DNA from: Craterostigma plantagineum
Taxonomy: Eukaryota; Streptophyta; Magnoliopsida; Lamiales; Linderniaceae
Length of the DNA: 64,000 nt
Direction of reading: 5' to 3'
NCBI GenBank assembly: GCA_027422505.1
Contig: JAPQWV010000482.1
Span: forward strand, 124,001-188,000
The translations under genes and the position numbers were made by a program. Within the stretch, counting starts at the first letter, position 1. Every line of letters starts with the position of its first letter. Positions 49,720 to 61,320 of the stretch are shown here, piece after piece. The notes under the pieces are model-generated. The model ran no database searches and was not told the origin of the DNA. It worked only from the letters and a program-made list of their open reading frames with translations.

Positions 49720-52700
49720 GTCCGTCATGTGTAGATTCAGGTTGCTCCTCACACATGACTGGAAACAAAGAGCTGTTGAGCAACTTTTCTGAAGGATTCC
49801 TCGGGAAGGTCTACTTCGGAAACGGTCAATCTGCATCCATGCTAGGAACGGGTGATCTCATCCATGACAGGCTAACCATCAAAGGAGTATCCTACGTCGA
49901 AGGACTGAGCTACAATTTATTCAGCATAGGTCGTTTCTGCGACAAAGGCTACAAGGTGAACTTCGAGACCAACAAATGTAGTGTCACAGATATCAATGGA
50001 ATAGAGCTACTCACTGGACACGGGAAGACGAATCTTTACTCCATTGACCTCAAGACTGTCCGACCGACATGCCTTATTTCTCGAGCCTCTCTACATCAGA
50101 ACGATCTCTGGCATCAACGATTTTCCCATCTCAACTTCAAAGACCTGAACAAACTGCGATCAGAAAACTTGGTAGGGCTTCCCTCATTCAGATATCACAA
50201 AGAGCATCTTTGCTCGGCGTGTGAAATGGGAAAGATAAGGACGGCCTCCCACCGGACCAAACGCATAGCTTCAACTTCCAAACCTCTCGAACTCATTCAT
50301 ATGGATCTGTGTGGACCCATGCGCACTCAGACCATTAATTGGCGAAAATATGTGTTAGTCATTGTGGATGATTTCTCACGCTACACATGGACTAAATTTC
50401 TGAGAACCAAGGATGAAACTCCAGGTCTAATCATTGAGTTTATCGAAACCGCTCAAAACCTCTACCAACTAAGTGTACAAATCATCAGAACTGATAATGG
50501 GACAGAATTCAAGAACAGAAAACTCAGTGACTTCTATCCATCACTTGGAATCACCCAACAGTTCGCAGCAGCTAAAACACCTCAACAAAATGGGGTAGTT
50601 TAGCGCAAGAACAGAACCTTAGTTGAAGCAACTCGTACACTCCTCATTCACTCTGGATTACCTCACTTCTTGTGGGCCGAAGCAATGAACACAGCTTGTT
50701 TCACTCAAAATCGTGGCTCACTTCACAAGAGGTTCAATAGGACACCCTATGAGTTGATAAATCGTAGAGTACCAGACGTCTCATGCCTGAAAGTCTTTGA
50801 GTGCAAGTGCTATGTGGCAAATGATCTTGAAGATAGAGGCAAACTTGACCCAAAAGCATTCGAAGGCATACTGGTGGGATACTCAACAACATCTAAAGCC
50901 TATCGCATATATCTCAAAGAGAAAAGATCTGTTATGGAGAGCATTAACGTAACGTTTGATGAAGTACACCGAGACGTTTCTGCACAAATCAGTCCAGAAC
51001 CAGGACTTCTACGAGAATTGACAAAGGATCAACCTAGCACTTCCTCTGTGGGCGAAACTTCAAAACCAAAGGCGTTAAGTGACATGGAACTCGATCTCTT
51101 ATTTGAAGATCTCTTCCCAAAGCCGGCACCACACACTGCTCCAACAACTTCTGCGGCACCAGAAAATATTGATCATGCGGAGCCTAACAATGACAATACC
51201 CCTCCTATGATGGAAAATCTTTACCTTGATAACGATAGTGAACCCTCAACAGATACAGAGATCATATCCAGCTCAGGCGCTGAAACTCCTCAGCCTTATG
51301 ATACAACAATAGACATTTCTTCAGGAGAGTCAGTAATGCCACAACCTGGAGAAGAAATAGAACATCAGGCTGATCAAGGTGGAGAAACAATATACGATGC
51401 AAACACAGCTGGATCATCACAGTCTAGTACCAGAAAGTGGACACGAGCCCACCCAAACTCACAAATAATTGGAGATCCCTCCACTGGAGTAACCACTCGG
51501 GCATCAACGATAAACGAAAGCCTCTACTCCTGCTTTCTCAGTCAAAAGGAACCCAGTAAAGTAGCTGAAGCACTCGCCGATCCAGACTGGACAATTGCAA
51601 TGCAGGAGGAAATCAATCAGTTTGAGAGGTTGAATGTTTGGAACCTAGTACCTAGACCAGCTCGGAAAACCATTATAGGGACTAAATGGGTGTTTAAGAA
51701 CAAAAAGGACGAGCAAGGAGTTGTTATCCAGAATAAAGCAAGGCTGGTGGCAAAAGGTTACAATCAACAAAAAGGAATTGACTATGATGAGACATATGCC
51801 CCAGTCGCAAGAATAGAGCCATCAGGATATTCTTAGCTTTCGCTGCACACAAGAACTTCACAGTCTACCAGATGGATGTCAAAACTGCATTCCTCAACGG
51901 AATACTAAAAGAATAAGTGTTTGTATCCCAGCCTGAAGGTTTTGTAAACGAACAACTCCCAGGCCACGTCTACGGACTCGATAAAGCTCTCTATGGACTT
52001 AAACAAGCTCCCAGAGCCTGGTACGAGGTCCTCTCGGATTTTCTCATCTCATCTGGTTTCACAAAAGGGAAAATTGATACGACTCTTTTTATCAAGAAGG
52101 ACGGCTCGGACATTATGCTAGTGCAGATCTACGTTGACGACATCATATTCGGGTCAACAGACTCACGAATGTGCAGGAACTTTGGGGATCTAATGAAGCA
52201 GAAATTCGAAGTGAGCATGATGGGCGAACTAAGTTTCTTCTTAGGACTTCAGGTTAAACAACTTCACGATGGAATCTTCATCAGTCAATCAAAGTACATT
52301 CACGACATACTCAAGAAGTACAACTTGGACAACTCAAATACTGCCATGACTCCCATGTCTACCTCATGCAAACTTGACGCAGATTCCTCAGGAAGATTTG
52401 TTAACCAGGCAACTTATCGAGGCATGATAGGATCCTTGCTCTATCTTACACCAAGTAGACCTGATATTATGTTCGCCACGTGTCTCTGTGCACGCTTTCA
52501 AGCTGATCCAAAGGAATCTCACATGCTCGCGGTCAAGCGAATTTTTAAATATCTCAAGGGAACTCCGAATCCAGGTCTATGGTACCCGATGGAATCAAGC
52601 TTTGAACTCGTAGGATACACAGACGCTGATTACGCAGGATGCAAGCTGGACAGAAACAGCACTTCTGGAGCCGCTCAATTTCTCGGGGGTAAACTCGTAA

Positions 52701-53077
52701 GCTGGTCGTCTCGAAAGCAAAATTGTGTCTCAACATCGACAGCAGAAGCAGAATATGTCGCTACTGCGAGTTGCTGCTCACAAATTTTGTGGATGAGAAC
52801 CCAGCTACGAGATTTTGGCATAACGTTAAATCATATCCCAATTTTTAGTGACTCTAAAAGTGCTATAGCTATAACAAGTAATCCAGTACATCATTCACGC
52901 ACAAAACATATAGACATTAGATATCACTTTATCAAGGAACATGTGGAACAAGGTACAATCGAAATGCATTTTGTTCACACAGATCTTCAACTTGTTGACT
53001 TATTTACTAAGGCATTGGATGAAAAGCGATTCCAATTTTTGGTATCTAGGTTAGGCATGTTGAACCATAAGACATGA
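49708..53077 (+). pseudogene. Element G pol: protease, integrase, RT, RNase H, disrupted
   Basis: The protease active site CVDSGCSSHMTGN has its Asp codon at 49734-49736; about seven bases are missing just before it compared with B. Integrase has LWHQRFSHLN, CSACEMGKIR, LELIHMDLCGPM, IRTDNGTEFK and QNGVV, then TAG at about 50601 replaces the catalytic-region Glu (VERKN in other copies). RT reads on to ARIEPSGYS, where one base is missing near 51822, and TAA at about 51914 breaks LKEEVYV. After that the frame is open through [19 protein letters not shown], the catalytic YVDD at 52130-52141, GELSFFLGLQVKQL, and RNase H (ADYAGCKLDRNSTSGAAQFL, AEAEYVATASCCSQ, FTKALDEKRF) to the stop at 53075-53077. 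Confidence 0.92.
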
Positions 53078-53170
53078 TCGATTGTCCCTACATGAACCTG
53101 ATATTGTGTAAATAGATCATTTAATTTTTTCTCTATATGTTATGAATGTTAAAAAATCCTACTATTATAT

Positions 53171-53282
53171 CTAGGGGGAGACTAATAAAAAAATTTATGC
53201 ATGAATCTAGGGGGAGTCTTTCATTTTTATGCACTAATTTAGGGGGAGTCATTGAATGGTTCGCACACATCTAGGGGAGTCT
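53171..53282 (+). repeat. Four internal polypurine-like motifs after pol (element G)
   Basis: CTAGGGGGAGAC (from 53171), CTAGGGGGAGTC (from about 53207), TTAGGGGGAGTC (from about 53239) and CTAGGGGAGTC (from 53271), spaced about 32-36 bases. They match the true polypurine tract before the 3' LTR (AAGGGGGAGAT) but lie 5 kb upstream of it. Confidence 0.75.
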
Positions 53283-53519
53283 CTCAAAATTATGCACAAA
53301 ACAGTTCACACAAGGAGTTTATGATTTCTCATCAAATTTAAATTATATAGTATGGTGAAACTCCTTAAATTTCTATCGAAATTTTCAAATATTTCAAATA
53401 TCACAAATATTTCTCGGCGAAACTGAAAATTCTCTTGAAATTCCTTTACAAATTTTCTCGGCGAAACTGCATATCGCTCGAAACCCTTTCAAATTGATTT
53501 GACAATCGTACTAAACAAG

Positions 53520-54518
53520 TTTCGATCGAAACTGAACTTTAACTCTTGATTTATTAGTTTCTCTACGAAACTGACTTTCGCTCGAAACACGTTTCGATTG
53601 AAATTGCAATTTGATTAAATACCTTTATCATTTTATCGGCGAAACTGACTTTCGCTCGAAACACAAACATCGATTGAAATTGATTATTAAATCCTTTAAA
53701 ATTTCTCTCGGCGAAACTGACTTTCACCAGAAACTCAATGCAATCGATCGAAAATCAAAATTGACTCTTTGAAATTATTCTCGGCGATACTGAGACTCTG
53801 CTTATTTAAATAGAGTTTTGCCCGAAACACTGTTCTTCTTCATCGATTTTCAAATTCACTCTTAAACCCTCTCTGCAATCGCACACGAACTCATCACTGT
53901 CTCACTCTGTTTTACCGTTTATTGCAACTCCAAATCCCTCATTGGTAAGGAAAAACGCTTAATCTACAGCTTTTAACTGTTTTTTCTCATTCGTGCAGGT
54001 TACGCAGATTAGGGTTGCGTGAATTCGAGCGAATCACTGCTAAAACGTGTTTTCATCTCGCCTAAATTCACTCGAACTAAGGTCTAGTTTCAATTTCACA
54101 TCACAATCGATCGATTGTGCTGAAAATATTACTCATTCTGTGTTTTCAAATCGACGTATTCTAGGGTTTTACTACTTTCGATCGAAACAGGGCATTTCAA
54201 TTTTCAACTAATTTAATCGTTTTGACTTAACCCTTTTGGCCGAAACTACCTCACAGTTTCGATCGAAACTGACGACAAAATTAATTTTAATCGATCGACA
54301 CTTCTCACAGTTTTGCTCTATTCCACAGTTTCGATCGAAACTGAAGGCTCAATTGAATCGATCGATTCGTGATTTAAATTGTACCACATTGTACTTTCGA
54401 TCGAAACTGAATTGCATTCCCCTTTCGCCGAACAAATTAAATATGACTTTCGATCGAAACTGAATTTAATTTCACTTTCGCCGAATTTGCCTAAATTAAA
54501 CATGACTTTCGATCGAAA
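53520..54518. repeat. Seven TTTCGATCGAAA palindromes in the element G spacer
   Basis: Exact copies at 53520, 54176, 54257, 54329, 54395, 54448 and 54507 (first bases), most followed by CTG or C. The last six are spaced 53-81 bases apart. The word is its own reverse complement. Confidence 0.9.
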
Positions 54519-54764
54519 CCACAGTCCAAATTGAACTTATGATTTGAATCACACGATGCACATTGTTGCCCGAAGCTCAAAACCAATTGAAATTGAATTG
54601 AAATTGGCACTTTCGCCGATTGCTTAATTCAATTTCACTTTGTTTCTTCAACGAAACTTAGTCACAATTTTTGCCAAATTTTTCTAAGTCCTAACGTGCT
54701 TAACAACGTATTGAATAATTTTGCATACTTTCTAAGTCAAAATGGTCGATTTCCACTAATCCTT

Positions 54765-54780
54765 TGCTCTTATCTTGCAG
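54765..54780 (+). promoter_or_regulatory. Splice-acceptor-like sequence at the start of element G aORF
   Basis: TGCTCTTATCTTGCAG is pyrimidine-rich and ends in CAG. The aORF frame is open across it from 54719 with no ATG before the conserved domain. The bases after it (ATATACC) resemble those after the CAG before gag (ATATATC at 46882). Confidence 0.5.
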
Positions 54781-57700
54781 ATATACCAAACTGGTGCGAC
54801 AAATTGATGAAATTTTCGCCTCCAAGGACTGGGCACAGAGGGCACCCAACAACCATCAACTTGACTTTGATAATACCTCGTGCCCGGATCCTATCATTAT
54901 TAACATCCTCGCAAACCACCCTCTAAACACCGCCCTACACATCACCGAGGTAGTCCCTGAAGTATATGTGCAACAATTCTGGTCCACTCTTCAAAAACCA
55001 ACCAATAACCCAAAAATAACCACCCTTTCCGCCAAAATCGACAACACCATAGTTGTCTCTACTCCATCCATTCTCCGTTCCATACTAAACCTACCTCATT
55101 CACTCCTATATGATTCCCATCCCTCCAACGACGACATAATCAGGGACTTCCTATTCATGGGCCACAAACCTAACGCCCAAAACACCATACACTTACCTGA
55201 GTTCACTGCCAAAGACATCCCTGCACCTTGGAGGACTTTGTTTCTCATTGTCAAAAAGTGCCTCTCGCCAAAGCAATCCGGGTCCGACAAGTGCAACCGG
55301 AACATCATGCTTATGATCGTCTTCAACAAAAATTATGATGCCGCCCAACTCATCTGGTCGGACATTCTCGATCAGCTGCAAAGGCGAGGTCTTGGATCAA
55401 CGAAGCCGGTGCTCCCTTACTTACGGTGGCTACCTGTTATCGTCCAACATTTCGTGGATCTTCATCCCGAAATCGAACGCCGACCGAGAGACGAGGGTTA
55501 TCAATCTCCGAAGCTCATAAAAATCCAATCAACGAAGAGCGAAATCGATCAGGAGGCCATGATCATCCCAGACCACTTACTTCGCCTCCTCGATCCGAAT
55601 GAGCCGGAGCTACGCAAATATATGCAAGCCAACAACCTCGACGACGTCCCCGTGGCTCAACAAAACCCAGTTGAACCTAACCCAGGGACAAGCCAACCCC
55701 CACAGCCAAATGTAGGTCTAGGACACTCCTCATCCTCACAGCCAAAACAAAAGCGCAAATCCAAAGGGGCTGACCGAGGAGGACAACAGGAACGGCGTAC
55801 AAAGCAAAAACACGACCGTACTCCTAAGTCAAGTAGTCCACTAATAAGCCGGACCGAGCCCATAGGTACAGGGGATGACTTTGTCTTCCCCGAGTAGAAG
55901 TCGCGACATCGGGTCCAACGCGCAAACTACCCTTCCCAGCCACTCAATCATCTCCCAACAGATGATTGTTTCATATACTCACGAGGTGCCACGTCATTCA
56001 TCACCACCTCGCTCGGAGGTGGTTGATGTAACAAGCAGTACGCCGCCTCAGACTGCACATTCCTTGATCACTACGAGTCTAGTGCCCTCACCATCCATAA
56101 TTTCTCCACTTTCTAGGACACTACCAATAGATTCTGCACCTCTAGATCTTAGTGATATAGACCGAACGCTCTACGATGTCTCCGTACTAGAGTCTAGTAC
56201 GGAACAGAGCGGAAGACCCAACGTAGTCAACATCACTACAGCTACGACCTTGGGCCATCAATCTGAGTCAGTCTCAACTTTGATGTCAACGATGAGCCTT
56301 CGTGGCCTCGGTTCTTCAAGTCCTGTGCAAACGGGCGGCACATCAGTATCCTCTACTGATGTTGTGACGACGGAACGTCTTAGTGACTCCGTCAGGTTAT
56401 TTTCCCCGTTCGTGACGGAGGTGAGGCTAGAGAATCGACTCCCAGCATTGGCGAAACATCTCGAGGACACTATTATGACCCAAGTCTACAACGCCATTGG
56501 GACATCCTCTCGGGATAAAGGCAAAGCCCCCGTCAACAAAGAAGTACCCCCGCAACCCGACCCAACTCCTGGCTCTGAGGAAGGACCGTGGAACGTACCA
56601 ATCTCGGAACTGATCGACGTTCTACTGGCCCGACTCCGTACTGCACCGACGCTCACTGCCTATGAAGCGGAGGTCCTCGGACGTCTGGAGCTTCCTTTCA
56701 ACCCGCCTAACCCCGACGAGGCCCAGTCATCAAGACAATCACGTGACGACCCTGAGGGATCGTCCTGAGGGGGAGAAGACACAAGGGACAGGGCCTCAAC
56801 CGCAGCCACAGCCGCAACCTAGAACAACACGAACACCCACCAGAACAAAACCACCTACACCCACCCAAACCAGAAAATCTACCCGAACTACTACCAATAC
56901 AACCCAAACGACCTCCTCATCAACCGTGAGTCCATCACCGACTAGCCTTACAAACCCAATAACTTCCTCTGATCCTCCATCCTCACCTACTCTATCTCTC
57001 GAAACACTTTACAACCCACACTCAGCGGTAGAAAAGTACATCTTCAACGACGATTGGTTAACAAAGCCGATGCATGCAGCCTTGGCCAAGGGCTTATTGG
57101 ACAATGCCAGATACTTCTTGATGAAGGCAAATGGTGACCTAGCACTTATCGACGATGATGAGCTCGAGGAAGGTGAAGACTACGAAGCAGACATTCCAGA
57201 ACTTCCAGAGCTTCTCAAACACGCTGTCGTCGATAAGGAGTGCCCCCCTCGAAGTCGAAGATAGGAAAAGAACAGAAGCCGCCGTGGGAAAATGTCAAAG
57301 TGATAGCTCCATATCAAGAAGAGATACGGAGAAGAATTTGGAGGAAGGAAGATAGGATCAAGGAGCTAGACGAGCTGAGTCTAAGAGGCCTAACTCATCT
57401 CCCGAGAACAACTGCTATACGATACCTACTCTCTCTTCGTAGAGGGCTAGTGTTGAGAGCAAAAGATACAACCGTTGACAATCTTAGAAGAGAAGAGAAG
57501 GAAAAGGCCAGAATCAGCAAAATCTTGGGAGTTCAGCGAGGTCGTCTCGACTATTATGAGTATCCAATCTATAAAGTGCAGCGAGAAGATGGAACGGTTG
57601 AGGAACTGACTGAAGGCAATCTCTCCTACATCAGAGGTGAAGATGTTGATCGGATACTTTTCAGCTTCAGATTTCTTGGAACACTCCAAAATCCAGACTT

Positions 57701-58184
57701 GAAAGCGGGCTACGTTGCTCTTAAGCGATTCATGATGCGCCAAATCAAGTTCAATTCGACTCACGATCTTCAATTGGCGGTGGAAAGCAACATGAAAAAA
57801 GTGAATCTCACGAAGCCATCCTTCGAAGTCCCCGACTCAAGTCTTGGTGAAGGCCACATAATCAATGATGACAACGATCCATCGATGGTCTACATCAATT
57901 ACAAAGGAGAAAAGAGGCTGATGACATCCGAGATTGCCAAATTCAGCGATGGGACGCTGTTGATTATTCGGGTAAAACTCGAATGGATGGAGAAGCTAAG
58001 GAACGAAGAAGCAGAAGTCCAGGAGAAGTACGAGAAGCTGATCAACATCATCTCCGATCGATTATCCTTACGACGAACGATACGATCTTACGAGTTCAGA
58101 CTTGGACTCAGGAAATCGATTGATGCTGTGGAGGAACCCAAGAAGAAGAAGACACGAAGGACATCAAAGCGAAAAGGATGCTAA
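54781..58184 (+). pseudogene. Element G aORF, frame broken three times
   Basis: The same protein as in B. The N-terminal domain (54781-55897) has LDFDNTSCPDPIIINILANHP, VYVQQFWSTLQ, LSAKID, PWRTLFLIVKKCLSPKQSG, PYLRWLPVIVQHF and ISRTEPIGTGDD, then shifts frame near 55890. The Ser/Thr-rich middle (to about 56760) has SGRPNVVNITT, SPVQTGGTS and DKGKAPVNKE. Another shift near 56750 leads to EKYIFNDDWLTKPM and DDDELEEGEDYEADIPELPE, and a third near 57250 to PWENVKVIAPYQEEIRRRIW, YVALKRFMMRQIKFNSTHD, MTSEIAKFSDGTLLII and RRTIRSYEFRLGLRK. The C-terminus is basic (KKKKTRRTSKRKGC). No ATG precedes the first conserved block, so an upstream exon or a lost start is implied. Function unknown. Confidence 0.82.
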
Positions 58185-58193
58185 GGGGGAGAT
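58183..58193 (+). other. Polypurine tract of element G
   Basis: AAGGGGGAGAT adjoining the 3' LTR. Confidence 0.85.
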
Positions 58194-58505
58194 TGTTAGG
58201 AATATTTTGTAGCATCCTTTAATTTATGTAATCTTGGGTTAATATGTTTATTTAATGGGTTGTAGTAGTTTGGGATGACTTATGATATTAAGTCATAGTT
58301 TTGTATTGGGCTTTAATATACCAAACAATTGTGGTATATAAAGCCCAAATTACCCTAATTAGGGTTTTATCAAAAGAATTGAAAGGTAAGCCACCTTGTA
58401 CGTTACATTAAGAAAACACACACTAACACTCACTAAAGGTGTTCTTCACGTTTAACACATTCAAACCCTTCTTTTGATCCTTGTTTGGTAATATAAGGGC
58501 CAACA
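58194..58505 (+). repeat. Element G 3' LTR
   Basis: 312 bp, from TGTTAGGAATATT to GGGCCAACA. Differs from the 5' copy at about nine positions and by a 4-base insertion (TTGT) near 58404. Confidence 0.94.
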
Positions 58506-58522
58506 CACGGTCTCACTGTTGG

Positions 58523-58675
58523 TGCTCAAATTTTTAAATGTGACGTTTTGGTTCCTCAACTTTGCAGAACTTGACATTTTTGGTCCTTTGACCTAAAGAA
58601 CAGGTAAAAGAACCAAAGGGGAACCATTTTGCAAAGTTCGGGAACCAAAACGACACATTTAAAAGTTTGAGTACA
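58523..58675. mobile_element. Small foldback (MITE-like) element
   Basis: Inverted arms at 58523-58566 and 58630-58675 pair along most of their length: TTTTTAAATGTGACGTTTTG against CGACACATTTAAAAG, and GGTTCCTCAACTTTGCA against TGCAAAGTTCGGGAACC. The loop is about 63 bases. No coding capacity. The arm style is common in plant MITE-like foldbacks, but the family and target duplication are not resolved. Confidence 0.7.
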
Positions 58676-58705
58676 CACATTTAGAATTTTTTATATTTAC
58701 ATGAT

Positions 58706-59051
58706 GTAGAATATCAGTTTTAGTTGTGCTTTGATTTAATTAGTTGTCGTTGTAATTAGGGGCTTTTATTTTATTTGTCCTTAGTTTAGGACTTAGTATG
58801 TTATTTATACCAAGTATGTTTGTTATAAATAGATGTACAAACATTGTGCTTAATGAGAAGATTTTAGAAATTAATCCGAACGGCTTGCAATTCGATTTCT
58901 AGAGAGAGAAACACAAGAAACCTTCTCACTCTAAGCGGATTTTCTCTCGAGCTCTCAACGAAGGTTTTCGATCGAAATTCGTTTCTCAATGATTCTAATC
59001 GATAACCTTAGCATGTCTAGGATCATAGAGTTGATTAATTAGGACCTAACA
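58706..59051 (+). repeat. Element F 5' LTR
   Basis: 346 bp, starting TGTAGAATATCAGTTTTAG and ending GGACCTAACA, with TATAAATA at 58824-58831. It is clearly more diverged from the A and C LTRs than those are from each other. Confidence 0.9.
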
Positions 59052-59053
59052 AT

Positions 59054-59065
59054 TGGTATCAGAGC
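59054..59065 (+). other. Primer binding site of element F (tRNA-iMet)
   Basis: TGGTATCAGAGC two bases after the LTR. Confidence 0.9.
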
Positions 59066-60114
59066 AGATTCGTTCTGTTTTAATCGAAAATTGTTAGAAT
59101 TTGTTCGAAATTTGAGTTCGGGTACTGTCCATCGAAGAACAGTTTGGCGCGAATTTCAATTTCGCTAATAGCTCAATTATATGCTTAATTGGATTGAATT
59201 TGATATTTCGGTGCTCGTTTTAGTGATATACATTGAATGCAATTAGATTAGTAGCCGTTTGAACTTCAATTTAGCAGATTTGATTTGATCTGAGAAGTTA
59301 CTGTTCGCGCGAAGAACAGTTTGAACACATAAGGATTCTGCTTAAATTCGATATACTTTGCTTCATGACGTGTTTAATTGCCTGTTCGTGCATAGTCAGT
59401 AGTTGATTTTGAGCAAATACTTGTAATTTCACGGTCTAATTCATCATTTTTGCTTGAATCAGTGTTAATTGTATTCTGTGTTTTTTTGCGATCATCTTAA
59501 TTTTTCTCGCTAGGTTCTTCGATCAGGTTAATTTCTCAATCGAAACTCAGCGCGGAAATTTTTCTCGATCATAATACAAAGTCAGACTTAAAGTCGTCTT
59601 TAATAAGAACGACTTTAGTAGAAAAATTTCTCGAGCATTGCTAAGCGAAAATCTTTTTCGACGAAGACCAATTTTGACCTTTGCGCGCACAAAACTTTCC
59701 GCCGATAAACGTTTCCGGTCAGACTTTCGAAGTTTGACTAAGCGTAAATCATTTGCGTCCGAGAAACTTTTCAAGTCAACGAAATTATTTTGACTTAACG
59801 AGAAACTTACTAAACGTATTGTTTCTTTGTGATCGAAATAAATTCACGAGAGATTTTTCTCGACCGAAAGATTTCGAACAATTTTTTTTTCGCTCGTAAA
59901 ATTTTCGCTGACAAAGACTTTCTCGCACGAGAACAGTAACCAATACATTTTATCTTGACGCAATTATTCTCGATCAAACTCTAAAGATTGAATCGAAAAT
60001 AATTCTCGACTGCTTTAATATCAAACGCTACTAACTAAGTTACTACTTGTGAAGCACGTAACATTAGTCCAAATTATCAAAACAACAAACGAAGATCCTT
60101 CATTAGAAGATAAA
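59066..60114 (+). other. Element F leader, CGAAA-rich
   Basis: Homologous to 23283-24459 of element C. From 59500 to 60000 it is dense in TTCTCGATC, CGAAAATC and CGAGAAAC words. No gene is supported. Confidence 0.65.
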
Positions 60115-61320
60115 ATGGATGCCTACTCAATTGGAAACGACAATCGTACCCCGATACTCAAAAGAGGCGAATACACAGTTTGGAGAAGCCGATTTCTGAA
60201 TTTCATCGAGCTAAAGGAACAAGCAGAAGACCTTCTCTCATCACTTGAGCAAGGTTCCGCTCAGTTCTGGGTAAATGTACCCGGTGACAACACTGCTAAC
60301 CCTCCAATTCCTGCCTTTAGGCGACTCAAAGAGCCTAGGGAATATACTGCGGAGGAAAGAGTGAGAGCTAAAGCTGACCCGATAGCCAAAAGCACTCTTA
60401 TGCAAGGGATCCCAAATGATATCTATCGGCAGATCGATAGTATTCCAACAGCTAAGGGAATGTGGGACGAGCTGTATAAGATGATGCAACGAACGGAAGT
60501 CGGTATCAAGGCTAGGAAGGCAATATTCCCACAGCTTACGACTTCTTTAGAGCTAAACCCGAGGAGTGGTTACATGATCTCTACCAGAAATATCTCACAC
60601 TCTTGAATGAGATGAGGAAAATTGAAATCACTACGACAAACATGGAAACCAATATCCGATTTCTTTCCTCTCTGTCCTCAGAATGGAAGAAGATATCCAC
60701 TCAAATATGAAAGAATAAAGATCTTGAGGAGTTGGATATCCACGCCATGTTCGACAATCTCGCCCAGCACGAGGAAGATATTAGCGAGATTCAGAAGGAG
60801 CAGAATGGCAAACTTATCGACAACTCAGTTGCACTAGTCTCAGAGAAGAGAAGCTCAAACCCACGAAAAGAGAATATCATCAAGCCTCCTACCCCCTCAG
60901 AGTCTGAAGACGAAACAGATTCAGACGTGGAGCCTAACATGAAAGCGCTGGGAAAGCAGTTGGCGTTAATTGGGAAAATGATGAGCAAACAATACTTCAA
61001 AAGGAAGTCCTCATCAGCCAATCGACTTCGAACCTCAAGCACAAAAGAACAAAGAACGTGCACCTGAGACCTCCAAAGTCAAGAACATCAAAGAACCGAC
61101 CAAGTGCTTTAACTGCGGGAAACCTGGTCACTATGCCAGAGAATGTACTCTCCCAAACAAGAGAGACGCTGACTACTACTCCAGGAAGCTTCAACTCAGT
61201 AAGTAGAAGGAAAAAACCACTGGCTCGAGGATATATCTAGCTCAGAGGAAGAGAATCTCGCCCTCATGGCCCGCCTAGACCAGACGGACGAAGACCAATC
61301 ATCCGAATATTCTCAGGAGA
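60115..61320 (+). pseudogene. Element F gag, disrupted and truncated
   Basis: The ATG at 60115-60117 opens MDAYSIGNDNRTPILKRGEY, the clearest family 1 Gag start; the frame extends upstream without another ATG. The capsid-like region (GSAQFWVNVPGDN, AKSTLMQGIPNDIYRQ) is open to about 60520, then shifts frame near 60520-60600. MRKIEITTTNMETNIRFLSS follows, a TGA near 60708 interrupts, then DLEELDIHAMFDNLAQHEED. Another shift falls near 61060. The CCHC knuckle CFNCGKPGHYARECT is intact (about 61106-61147). A TAG near 61204 ends the knuckle segment. The coiled-coil tail seen in B, C and G is missing: the acidic DEDQSSEYSQE runs straight into the protease leader at 61320. Confidence 0.86.

Larger units (their letters stand above)
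53078..54780 (+). other. Element G pol-aORF spacer
   Basis: 1.7 kb with no supported gene: four polypurine-like motifs, then dense GGCGAAACTG and CGATCGAAAC words, including seven copies of the palindrome TTTCGATCGAAA, ending in CTCTTATCTTGCAG before the aORF. Confidence 0.75.
45842..58505 (+). mobile_element. Element G: complete 12.7-kb SIRE-type copia retrotransposon with extra ORF
   Basis: LTRs of 308 and 312 bp differ at about nine positions and one 4-base indel by eye (about 97% identity). Order: LTR, primer site, 755-bp leader, gag, pol, spacer with four polypurine motifs and seven TTTCGATCGAAA palindromes, aORF, polypurine tract, LTR. The layout matches element B with clear sequence divergence, so it is a sister subfamily. 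Gag is nearly intact, pol has two nonsense codons and one frameshift, and the aORF has three frame changes. Confidence 0.94.

Noticed and set aside
54781..58184. Naming the extra ORF env
   Set aside because: No signal peptide, membrane helix or coiled-coil fusion module is visible. Position alone is not enough.
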